Of a stretch of 64,000 nucleotides of DNA, positions 60,701 through 62,113 are shown piece by piece. The stretch is taken from positions 13,895,001 through 13,959,000 of the forward strand of contig NC_092674.1 in the NCBI RefSeq assembly GCF_964355755.1. Direction: 5' to 3'. The position numbers were made by a program, and so were the translations under genes. A model generated the notes under the pieces. The model was given only the letters and a program-made list of their open reading frames with translations, was not told the origin of the DNA and searched no databases. Position 1 is the stretch's first letter, and every line of letters starts with the position of its first letter. Source of the DNA: Antedon mediterranea (lineage: Eukaryota; Echinodermata; Crinoidea; Comatulida; Antedonidae).

Positions 60701-62113
60701 GATACTACAAGGTCAAGGTTATACAGTGTCGGTGGATGATGTATAACGAAAGTTCTGTGAAATTAGACATTTTGTTGGTAGACAATAATGACAATGTTGT
60801 AGTTTGTGTTTTTTTTATTATATTGTGTGCAGTATTAAATTTAAAAGAAGAAGAAGCTGTAAAACCCACAAATTATATAATTTATAATGTATAAGTTCTA
60901 TATATTAGGTTCTAACAATAACAAAATATCCTTTCAATATTATTGTAATGACATACCCTAGCTAGTATGTGTAGCCTATACTATGTATTGAAGATGCATA
61001 CGCGCTTTCTATTGTCTATAATCTGACATCGACTTGGAACTATACGTAGGCCTACATAACAATAAGCCAGCGAGTTAACAACCACAAGTAGCAATAGTAT
61101 ATATGACCTTGACCTTGTGGTATCGTGTACGCGCCCAAAAACATCGAATCGAGCATCGACTTGGAACTATACGTACATAACAGTAAGCCAACGAGTTAAT
61201 AACCACACACTACATAAAGTAGCAATTTAACCTTGACCTTGTTGTATCGTGTGCGCGCGCAAAAAAAAATAACGAACATCGACTTATAACTATACGTACA
61301 TAATAGTAAGCCAACAACCACACACTAGAAGCAAAAATGATATAACATGGCCTTGACCTTGAAGTATGGTGCACGCGCGCAGCAAATAACAAATATTGTC
61401 TTGAACTATTACGTTCATTAAACAAACGAGTTAACGTGCAAATATCGCGCGCACGAGCAGCAAATGATAATAATCCAACGTGTTAACGACGACCCTAACA
61501 GACGTATCGTGAACAAACAACTCAATACAATCATGATATAATGTTTGTCTGAATTTAGCATTAAATTTGATCTGATTTTTTTTCACATTTGTGGGCGAAA
61601 AAGTCTCTCTTTTTTTTACATTTGTGGGCGTTATCACATTTGTGGGCGATGATCGTTTTCACATTTGTGGGCGCTGTTTTCACATTTGTGGTTGATGCGT
61701 TTTCACATTTGTGGTTGTTTTCACATTTGTGGGTGATGCGTTTTCACATTTGTGGTTGTTTTCACATTTGTGGGTGATGCGTTTTCACATTTGTGGTTGT
61801 TTTCACATTTGTGGGCGTTTTCACATTTGTGGGTTCAACAACCCGTGCAGTTCTCGACAATTTAGTTGCAACAAAAATGATCTATAATATGACCCGCGAT
61901 GTGGTTGCTTCATTTAGGTATGTTATTACTGGCACTCCCTTTAAATTGTAAAATTAAACACTTTTTAAATCACACTTAATTATATAGTAATATTATTATT
62001 AATGTAACACTTACATTGGCCTGAAGATCCAATTTAGCACCTTCCTTGAGCAAAATAGTGCAAACATCTGTGTGGCCGTTTTGTGCAGCCAAATTTAAAG
62101 GTGACCACCCATC
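4896..62113 (-). CDS. ROCO-family protein: ankyrin repeats, death domain, Roc-COR, three death domains (5' end outside window)
   Basis: Twenty-five exons in gene order: 62015-62113, 47753-47851, 37143-37238, 29144-29260, 27615-27705, 23603-23638, 23019-23270, 22239-22404, 21760-21863, 21350-21469, 20899-21012, 20231-20406, 17965-18054, 17425-17583, 16006-16254, 15285-15470, 14760-14915, 14392-14673, 9209-9289 (alternative 9108-9188), 8583-8799, 7759-7914, 7216-7389, 6825-7124, 6011-6334, 4896-5167. Every junction has AG acceptor and GT donor and all phases fit, giving 1371 residues plus a stop. Residues counted from the first visible exon: ankyrin 1-168, death domain about 180-263, Roc 264-573, COR about 574-964, charged linker to 1073, death domains 1074-1173, 1174-1281 and 1282-1371. 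In known ROCO proteins Roc binds GTP and COR dimerises; death domains recruit partners. No kinase domain is visible, unlike DAPK1 and LRRK2. The protein is probably cytosolic, as no signal peptide or membrane segment is visible. A role in immune or cell-death signalling is inference. More N-terminal exons must lie beyond 64000. Confidence 0.85.
5829..5886 (-). repeat. tRNA-like SINE remnant in a ROCO intron
   Basis: On the - strand there is a B-box-like GGTTCAATTCC (5836-5846), and about 35 bases upstream a degenerate A-box (TAAGCTAATTTGG). The arms do not fold as a clean tRNA. This is probably a SINE head or a decayed tRNA copy. Confidence 0.4.
6011..6334 (-). CDS. Death domain 3 exon
   Basis: A 108-residue exon with the pattern CEKLHQSWRRLAVRLGIKWD, NVNNIADKNKHVEDAIMEVL, VQWRNN, PTMIKALKQQGRVDLADSL. 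It has the conserved W and L-A-x-x-L-G of death domains. I chose the donor at 6009-6010 because it keeps the phase-1 rule of the neighbouring exons; the alternative at 6005-6006 would break the frame with the next exon. Confidence 0.82.
6825..7124 (-). CDS. Death domain 2 exon
   Basis: A 100-residue exon with a death-domain pattern: SREMDLSCRRFGVRLGLTWS (a Cys where the first conserved Trp usually lies), KVNTIFDNEKQTDKATAKML, KRWRRKSG, then VLCTALRQHGRNDLADLL. It is flanked by phase-1 introns like death domains 3 and 4, as expected for serial exon duplication. Confidence 0.82.
7216..7914 (-). CDS. Charged linker exons between COR and the C-terminal death domains
   Basis: Exons 7759-7914 and 7216-7389 encode low-complexity Ser/Asp then Lys/Arg-rich sequence (SIAPDSDSDGHSNAQ, KITRKVKRLFSSKKDKG, SLKSKVKGSKRRRM). 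The two are similar to each other: each starts with an A-S-(E/T)-S-K segment, has a D-P/S-x-S-D acidic patch, then a basic patch. This suggests an internal exon duplication. The basic clusters could act as nuclear-localisation or membrane-binding patches (inference). Confidence 0.75.
8583..16254 (-). CDS. COR domain exons
   Basis: Exons 16006-16254, 15285-15470, 14760-14915, 14392-14673, 9209-9289 and 8583-8799. The signature is in 15285-15470: FLEYLHDIGEILFYPDD, then IVIDLMGVVDKFKTIITV, matching the L-H-x-x-G-x-I-L ... D-x-x-W/G-V-V-D-x-F pattern of COR domains. Exon 14760-14915 gives the next helical part (FFVSLMQTFGLMCEK). 14392-14673 carries YLPDDLFQRVSTKFIEEF, the second lobe. 8583-8799 ends the domain with a Cys/His-rich stretch (VKMYIPCVCGSKGEHTHMHV). 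A Penelope-like insertion occupies the intron between 9289 and 14392 without breaking the splice phase. Confidence 0.85.
9108..9289 (-). repeat. Duplicated 27-codon COR exon (two copies, 101-bp period)
   Basis: The exon 9209-9289 and its copy 9108-9188 both encode TTIVRTDMMNAAGLPEDDDP then KPSICKK, with one silent difference. Both keep a GT donor. The upstream copy has a good acceptor (ATTGCAG); the downstream copy has only CCCAAAG. The 20 bp between them (9189-9208) is too short to be an intron, and reading through it shifts the frame to a stop. So only one copy can be used per transcript. Confidence 0.85.
9708..12209 (-). CDS. Penelope-like element protein: reverse transcriptase plus GIY-YIG endonuclease
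   Basis: An 833-residue uninterrupted ORF. KPDKGSGVVVMD at 277-288 is a Penelope N-terminal signature and GLPKTHKE follows at 363-370. Reverse-transcriptase motif A is SYDVSSLFTN with Asp431, motif B AMGSPLGP (498-505), motif C YVDD (532-535). VYRKPTDTG at 590-598 is typical of this family. The C-terminal endonuclease starts YKFKCDLC (742-749), followed by YVGYT (753-757), Arg764, His768 and a conserved Glu at 809, the GIY-YIG layout. All catalytic residues I can recognise are present, so it may be active. The first 40 or so residues are translated from the upstream pseudo-LTR, so the natural start may be different. No host function is implied. Confidence 0.93.
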   Translation of the reverse strand: MLFYILFIGLDNDPMMESKRRSLLSVIFILCIYNKRTLIRNLKRDDQLHLFRRLEQCSKKLVSCETSIEFLQLCQNLGLTPTFAKVDQEKSKRWSNSAKFFEKNVISEELKAKLKLLSNLRKEINTIYTEIRSQCSSFRYLAILQTMTKLRCNQYGAEMNGHSKKIANLMYRGKNVDEHIINISSYRLSFFQKLALSRGLQFAYPHRVSSREIKANFEKAYWKLEPKIVGEETKELTAATLKSIALNYIERKGPSPPKALTRALGQLKKRDDIIITKPDKGSGVVVMDRSEYEHLLCEASVNNVSKFIPISTEQPRTRGRPMTHYHPLLKKEKDMISTVHKILPKEIAKSICQTGSRLAHLYGLPKTHKEKLSMRPILSATGTYNYKLAQWLDEKLKPLSQNAYTIDDVFSFAADIRSTVINASDILVSYDVSSLFTNVPLTETIQIIADKAFTNNWFNDNYGLNLDKDDLIVLLNIATKDQLFQFNGNLYEQVDGVAMGSPLGPLMANVFMCHIEERLESTNHMPKYYKRYVDDTLVFMPNLEAANEFLALLNTTHPAIAFTMETAVNNSIPFLGMLITKDLEKLHTRVYRKPTDTGLLLHYNSHVDNKYKRSLIITMLNRAYKLSSTHQLFNDECEILRKIFKRLKYPDELITTTIQNFKPAESNNNTAEDETDLSEIPVRIILPFKDQKSANSVKRQLCQLSHKINKNIVPVFISKKVKDNIRKVEKKPTIISQQCVVYKFKCDLCDASYVGYTCRHLYQRIVEHSRCLIGQHLKDHKVIVNPSKINSCFSILRKCKNKFDCLIYEMLYIRQLKPSLNKQSDSVKAKLFI
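12276..13150 (-). pseudogene. Partial Penelope-like copy, 5'-truncated
   Basis: It codes the last 270 residues of the same protein (open from 13088, with homology extending to 13150), including the thumb region and the whole GIY-YIG domain, but lacks the reverse-transcriptase core. It differs from the full copy by a two-base change (SSTHQ to SSTFQ). It lies directly upstream of the full copy in the same orientation. Confidence 0.9.
13156..14132 (+). pseudogene. Inverted partial Penelope-like copy
   Basis: It codes the last 257 residues of the Penelope-like protein (13176-13949, complete GIY-YIG domain) in the opposite orientation. With 12124-13071 it forms an inverted repeat with arms of about 950 bp and a short loop of about 84 bp. 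5'-truncated; not autonomous. Confidence 0.9.
14043..14076 (+). ncRNA. Candidate degenerate hammerhead-ribozyme motif in the Penelope pseudo-LTR
   Basis: The sense strand shows TTGATAA, then GACCCC-ATGAT-GGAGTC, which can form a six-pair stem with one mismatch, then GAAAC. This is the layout CTGATGA-stem II-GAAA of hammerhead ribozymes, known in Penelope-like elements. Two core positions deviate, so activity is doubtful. The same motif occurs on the - strand at 9581-9614 and 12149-12182. Confidence 0.4.
17425..22404 (-). CDS. Roc (Ras-of-complex) GTPase domain exons
   Basis: Seven exons. The P-loop is GLENVGKT (residues 302-309) in exon 22239-22404. The G3 motif WDFGGQPIYHVIQR (DxxG at 478-481) is in exon 20231-20406 and is typical of Roc domains. 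MVSYAVVCVVFNLNQD follows in 17965-18054. The G4 region LIGTHYES (exon 17425-17583) replaces the NKxD of Ras with a T-H motif as in ROCO proteins, but has Glu where LRRK2-type proteins have Asp. Between P-loop and G3 is an unusually long Ser/Lys-rich insertion (exons 21350-21469 and 20899-21012), probably disordered. The key GTP-binding residues I can see are intact. Confidence 0.88.
18055..20230. other. Intron with assorted repeats
   Basis: Intron between Roc exons 20231-20406 and 17965-18054. It holds a TC-rich microsatellite (about 18230-18265), a hairpin with CTAGAGGG/CCCTCTAG arms at 18517-18553, and a G run of about 14 near 18966-18979. No convincing coding exon seen. Confidence 0.6.
18517..18553. 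repeat. Perfect short hairpin, likely a transposon end
   Basis: CTAGAGGG at 18517-18524 pairs with CCCTCTAG at 18546-18553; the loop is itself built of GAGC/GCTC repeats (CTCGCTTCGCTCGC). Such GC-rich hairpins in AT-rich DNA are often the end of a non-autonomous transposon. I could not find a partner end. Confidence 0.5.
23019..23270 (-). CDS. Death domain 1 exon (between ankyrin repeats and Roc)
   Basis: The 84-residue exon has a canonical death-domain pattern: an N-terminal helix (ITTKELINIAIHV), WEQLAVNLEFTMAEIDHF with the conserved W and L-A-x-x-L, then QDNPDDKYEVSYNMLDAW (the helix 3-4 region with the typical D-N-P), and a closing KRSQLVKALMKSDEKELA. A death domain here, upstream of Roc, is unusual compared with DAPK1, where the only death domain is C-terminal. 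Phase-1 introns on both sides would allow domain shuffling. Confidence 0.85.
23687..24177. mobile_element. Non-autonomous inverted-repeat element with internal degenerate tandem motifs
   Basis: The left end GTTACAACTGCTAA (23687) is matched by the right end TTAGCGGTTGTAAC (to 24177), a 14-bp terminal inverted repeat with one mismatch. The left part holds several degenerate copies of CAGCTAATGTAGAAA; the right part holds repeated GACCAC-type words. Flanks are AAAGGT and AAAGGG, a possible imperfect target duplication. No ORF. Confidence 0.5.
24178..25619. repeat. Intron with paired ACCGACAGA-type repeats
   Basis: Two blocks share GCATAGTGATACCGGACCGA, then runs of GACAGACC/GACCGAC, then CATAGTGAACTATA: 24632-24733 and 25286-25346. 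They flank about 550 bp that include words also seen near 27320-27375 (CGTGCTCGTATA). Both blocks are near TCGCGT words (24620 and 25349). Probably interspersed repeat copies; no ORF. Confidence 0.5.
25623..26911 (+). pseudogene. LINE 3' fragment (reverse transcriptase C-terminus)
   Basis: Frames broken by shifts encode the LINE motif C region (MFADDTNMFLQHND), then KIEKWCKTNILTINTTKT, the FLGVIIDEKLNF motif and the thumb (IYKTLILPMLTLWYYCM). Coding similarity runs to about 26580. The copy ends in an AATC microsatellite (26885-26911), as expected for the 3' tail of a LINE. It is 5'-truncated and dead. Confidence 0.8.
26912..29143. other. Introns around exon 27615-27705
   Basis: Apart from the exon at 27615-27705 this stretch is AT-rich and without a convincing gene. 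A segment near 27320-27375 repeats words found at 24800-24870, so it is an interspersed repeat copy. Confidence 0.5.
27615..27705 (-). CDS. Last, partial ankyrin-like exon of the ROCO-like gene
   Basis: A 91-bp exon beginning EGKSALDCYNENSCAK and ending KKEIINILK, leaving phase 1. It looks like the capping half-repeat of an ankyrin stack. The small 36-bp exon at 23603-23638 (GGPLPFIDITSS) follows as a linker. Confidence 0.75.
29144..29260 (-). CDS. Divergent ankyrin-like exon 4 of the ROCO-like gene
   Basis: A 117-bp symmetric exon of 39 codons beginning NGDNAMQVCARANI and ending FFIQEGSMDIYNKNK. The G-D/N-x-A-M-x-x-C/A start and the loop-like end fit a degenerate ankyrin repeat with a six-residue insertion. 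Confidence 0.75.
30097..30845. mobile_element. 731-bp MITE copy A with 9-bp target-site duplication
   Basis: The element spans 30106-30836, bounded by GGCCGGGCC at 30097-30105 and 30837-30845. Terminal inverted repeats start GCGAAATTTTCTTTACTCG and continue with one or two mismatches for about 50 bp. It has no transposase. A 9-bp target duplication is typical of Mutator-like elements (inference). It contains a second, nested MITE at 30205-30578. ORFs inside are chance. Confidence 0.9.
30202..30581. mobile_element. Nested 374-bp Harbinger-like MITE (inside MITE copy A)
   Basis: Inverted termini AGCCGATTTTCCACTAGGCG at 30205 and its complement ending at 30578 are flanked by TAA on both sides (30202-30204 and 30579-30581). 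A 3-bp TAA target duplication is the hallmark of PIF/Harbinger transposons. The equivalent in copy B is 33026-33399. Confidence 0.75.
31178..31768 (-). mobile_element. Solo LTR (583 bp) with CTAG target-site duplication
   Basis: The LTR spans 31182-31764, starts TGTAATATA and ends TATATTACA, and is flanked by CTAG at 31178-31181 and 31765-31768. It is homologous, in opposite orientation, to the LTR at 55640-56253. Absence of internal sequence means LTR-LTR recombination removed the body. Confidence 0.85.
32121..33703. mobile_element. Outer inverted-repeat element split by MITE copy B
   Basis: The element spans 32128-33696. Ends are AGCCCCTTTCTCACAGA and its complement, flanked by TTAGTTA at 32121-32127 and 33697-33703. 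Without the inserted MITE it is about 830 bp. It contains several CTGTGAGAA words and short CCGGTATA palindromes but no ORF of note. Superfamily undecided from the 7-bp duplication. Confidence 0.8.
32918..33666. mobile_element. 731-bp MITE copy B with 9-bp target-site duplication
   Basis: The element spans 32927-33657, flanked by GTACCGGTA at 32918-32926 and 33658-33666. It has the same length as copy A and seems identical or almost so, including the nested Harbinger-like MITE. It is inserted in the outer element at 32128-33696. Near identity implies very recent movement or gene conversion. Confidence 0.92.
33776..35930. repeat. Palindromic GTCTCTGTTTTCGAG repeat cluster interrupted by a LINE
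   Basis: 33776-33995 and about 35695-35930 consist of alternating inverted blocks built from GGGGTCTCTGTTTTCGAG, its complement, and CCCCACTAAAACGTCT; junctions such as CTCGAAAACAGAGACC lie back to back. Each block could form long hairpins. A LINE fragment lies between them (about 34004-35190). Confidence 0.85.
34004..35190 (-). pseudogene. 5'-truncated LINE with open reverse-transcriptase C-terminal ORF
   Basis: A 326-residue ORF (34196-35176) starts at motif A (MDFKKAYDLIDHNILLNKL). Motif B is GGIPQGSWIGPIMFIIFIND; motif C reads FMDD instead of the usual FADD. LLGIIICDNLSWQPHI and a typical thumb follow (CCVIRPVLEYAVPVWGTCL). The frame is open to the stop but the endonuclease and front of the RT are missing. 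The 3' end shows repeated TATCAGTT words near 34004-34020 and a polyadenylation-like AATAAA. A Jockey/CR1-type LINE is likely. Confidence 0.88.
37143..37238 (-). CDS. Ankyrin-repeat exon 3 of the ROCO-like gene
   Basis: A 96-bp symmetric exon coding DGNTPLLLAASVGQTASC and IALAQHADLNRKNK. It is an ankyrin repeat one residue shorter than its paralogues, with the TPLLLAA core kept. Confidence 0.85.
37239..39156. other. Intron with one coding-like ORF
   Basis: AT-rich intron. The only notable feature is a - strand ORF at 38098-38313 (open back to about 38350) encoding MLHRHHLIALLKFARSYKSA and LLTFINNYNIVNHSDVSSWL, which reads more like protein than chance. I do not recognise it. The part near 38990-39130 matches 62340-62480. 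Confidence 0.4.
39157..39600. repeat. 97-bp direct repeats flanking a tRNA-like hairpin
   Basis: 39157-39253 and 39504-39600 are nearly identical (starting TACGGAACTTTCGCCAATGA). The 250 bp between contain a 119-bp imperfect hairpin (39378-39496) with a tRNA-like core. It could be a 347-bp tandem duplication or a very small element with terminal direct repeats. Confidence 0.75.
39411..39481 (+). tRNA. tRNA-like sequence (anticodon position reads TGT), likely pseudo
   Basis: It contains an A-box-like region (AATCTAGTGGTATGATA), an anticodon arm CTCGC-CCTGTAA-GCGAG whose central triplet is TGT, a variable region and a good B-box (GGTTCGAATCC). The acceptor stem pairs at only about five of seven positions and the T stem has one mismatch. 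The body looks most like a tRNA-Pro-type sequence. It lies inside a longer imperfect hairpin, so a mobile tRNA-derived unit is more likely than a working gene. Confidence 0.45.
39603..39702. repeat. AT/GTATAT microsatellite
   Basis: A simple repeat of TATATGTATATG-type units passing into pure AT. It lies just upstream of the decayed LINE. Confidence 0.9.
39740..43390 (+). pseudogene. Decayed LINE (nucleic-acid-binding ORF, endonuclease, reverse transcriptase)
   Basis: Order along the + strand: an Arg-rich segment with a CYGCGG...C zinc-knuckle remnant (39740-39940, missing the His), an Asn/Asp-rich low-complexity region (39956-40440), the start of an EEP endonuclease (LKIGQINVRSLINKVDDI, about 40460), its GDFNIN and SDHC motifs (40849-41157), then reverse transcriptase (SNYRPISVVCHISRIVERV at 41916; motif A FLDISKCFDSIDH; motif B GIPQGSVLGPILFLLFINDL; motif C FADD; to 42542) and the C-terminal part to about 43380. 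Several frameshifts and stops separate the pieces, so it is dead. Jockey/CR1-like. It sits in a ROCO intron in the opposite orientation. Confidence 0.88.
43391..45239. other. Intron: LINE-like tail, AATA repeat and duplicated intron segment
   Basis: 43400-43560 has an AATTCAATTCAATTTATTTT tract and a GGAGGGCTTTAAGGC word, like the 3' end of a retroelement. 43590-43830 holds AATAAATA runs. 43985-44545 is homologous to 63190-63950. A C run lies at about 44560. At 44670-44790 there are repeated GCGAGGCATCATTTTA words. No coding exon seen. Confidence 0.5.
45240..46435 (+). pseudogene. LINE 5' region with endonuclease fragment, split by a MITE-like insertion
   Basis: 46095-46406 encodes an EEP endonuclease start: RIATWNVRSMASGKLGTVIS, then LGVAEHRWAGQGHF and GGVGIYLEERT, typical of RTE-like LINEs; it breaks off with a stop after about 100 residues. 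Upstream 45290-45715 looks like the LINE 5' region. Between about 45720 and 45960 is inserted sequence starting GGCCGGTGCACACCGAACGC, a typical Harbinger-like MITE end whose partner end I could not find. Confidence 0.7.
46440..46643. mobile_element. Truncated copy of the Tc1/mariner-type element end
   Basis: Inverted relative to the left end at 30864: it ends ...CACCGACATATACGG at 46641, followed by TA, and shares the subterminal TATAAGACGCACC words and the GGGCGCGGCCGAGCCTAGG block (31070-31090 in the other copy). The other terminus is not present. Confidence 0.7.
46644..47752. other. Intron sequence without recognised gene
   Basis: AT-rich. The last 110 bp before exon 47753 match the flank of exon 62015. 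Nothing else supported. Confidence 0.5.
47753..47851 (-). CDS. Ankyrin-repeat exon 2 of the ROCO-like gene
   Basis: A 99-bp symmetric exon coding one 33-residue ankyrin repeat, DGWTPLHSAAHSGKTDVC then TILLKADANLDLTTN, with the canonical TPLHxAA core. It is closely similar to the exon at 62015-62113, and its flanking intron sequence matches too (47640-47885 versus 61915-62150). Confidence 0.9.
48447..49025 (+). repeat. Candidate 5' LTR of the Gypsy element (unconfirmed)
   Basis: The stretch begins TGTGTTGGGGGTCACT and ends TATATTACA, directly followed by TGGTGGAAGACCC, which has the TGG start expected of a tRNA primer-binding site. However, it does not resemble the LTR at 55640-56253. Either the element is chimeric, or one of the two assignments is wrong. 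Confidence 0.35.
49789..50750 (+). pseudogene. Gypsy gag, frameshifted
   Basis: MVDVDNEVIVNEPVQPH starts the frame. The capsid-like part has KRYDGSITDHEQCSAHYL and IFKRSLQGQARLWIEG, followed by a frameshift after position 50130. The zinc knuckle reads CYFCGKPGHIARHG, so its last Cys is replaced by Gly. An in-frame stop precedes HEINSLKLDIATTKRS. Non-functional. Confidence 0.8.
50850..54265 (+). pseudogene. Gypsy pol: protease, reverse transcriptase, RNase H, integrase (broken)
   Basis: Protease: a LFDSG active-site motif followed directly by a stop (about 50894), then LTGIDLILGTETLSELDG. Reverse transcriptase: FIRPYFATDKDKHVIEAELN, a deletion with stop near 51880, then VIDLKSAFHCVPL, RLAQGLNVSPGIFQ and the catalytic AHLDDIILF. 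RNase H: TLYSDTSRTATGSYLTQ and VTELELFGL, with a stop at 52734. Integrase (53064-54005): the HHCC finger has lost its second His (SYQGTMRT), but LSLDFKSM, LISDAATSL and NQGSLQVERHIRTV, matching the D-D-E positions, are visible. After 54005 the frame is shifted and a C-terminal GEMLRDVFNYNRLKP-like tail remains. Confidence 0.88.
55640..56253 (+). repeat. 3' LTR of the Gypsy element (614 bp)
   Basis: Starts TGTAATATAATG directly after a polypurine tract and ends TTATATTACA. An AATAAA polyadenylation signal lies near 56180. There is no short flanking duplication (GGGA versus TTAA), as expected if its partner is a 5' LTR. The solo LTRs at 31182-31764 and 57794-58406 belong to the same family in reverse orientation. 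Confidence 0.85.
56254..57415 (+). pseudogene. LINE ORF1 fragment, broken and split by a SINE
   Basis: 56331-56696 codes a coiled-coil-like part (SLEETVKEIDHKVNKDFKL, MDELDQAVENLNQQAHDLEQ). After a frameshift, 56684-56905 gives RSHRVGKRKENQNKPRPIIV and VSYRYRRMVITARRKLK, the RNA-binding core typical of LINE ORF1. A stop follows, then SLSIQDLTRKRIDLLR; after the inserted SINE the frame ends with DGRVFALIQVKGRDAVKPIR up to a stop at about 57412. Dead. Confidence 0.8.
56964..57286 (-). mobile_element. tRNA-derived SINE (Ser/Leu-type head)
   Basis: On the - strand the head reads GTGGCCGAGCGGTTAAG (A-box, as in tRNA-Ser or tRNA-Leu) and, about 45 bases on, GGGGTTCGAGGCTC (B-box). A body of about 230 bp follows and the element ends in a CAAA repeat (TTTG on the + strand, 56967-56987). 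It interrupts the LINE ORF1. Confidence 0.85.
57790..58410 (-). mobile_element. Solo LTR (613 bp) with GTAT target-site duplication
   Basis: The LTR spans 57794-58406 (TGTAATATA...TATATTACA), flanked by GTAT at 57790-57793 and 58407-58410. It is the same family as 55640-56253 in opposite orientation. Short ORFs inside are chance. Confidence 0.85.
58411..59470. other. Intron without recognised gene
   Basis: AT-rich, with many short AGGCCTA/TAGGCTA words at 58550-58850, a common flavour of repeats in this window. A 97-codon ORF at 58930-59223 is low-complexity and not convincing. Confidence 0.5.
59471..61880 (-). pseudogene. Gypsy RNase H fragment split by the foldback element
   Basis: On the - strand, 61846-61880 (LLQLNCRELHG) is followed, after the foldback insertion, by 59471-59700: DKPVCFYSRKFNQHEKRYST, VEKGTLALMSALKHFVVYLG, a stop, then TDHNPLTFLARMKDKNQRL. 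This is the RNase H region of a Gypsy-type pol, different from the element at 49-55 kb. Broken by a stop and the insertion. Confidence 0.8.
59701..61845. mobile_element. 2.1-kb foldback element with ACCCG target-site duplication
   Basis: The element spans 59706-61840. The ends TGTTGAACCCACAAATGT and its complement are flanked by ACCCG (59701-59705 and 61841-61845). The outer part of both arms is an array of CCACAAATGTGAAAAC-type units (about 59710-59960 and 61580-61835). The inner arms hold repeated 110-150 bp units with CTCGTTGGCTTACTGTTATG and GTACGTATAGTT words. The middle (about 60740-60990) is unique. No transposase. Structure fits a foldback-type DNA transposon. Confidence 0.9.
62015..62113 (-). 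CDS. Ankyrin-repeat exon 1 of the ROCO-like gene
   Basis: One exact 33-codon ankyrin repeat in a phase-0/phase-0 exon: DGWSPLNLAAQNGHTDVC, then TILLKEGAKLDLQAN. The TPLxxA core is present as SPLNLA. A symmetric one-repeat exon of 99 bp can be duplicated without breaking the frame, which fits its similarity to the exon at 47753-47851. Confidence 0.85.
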
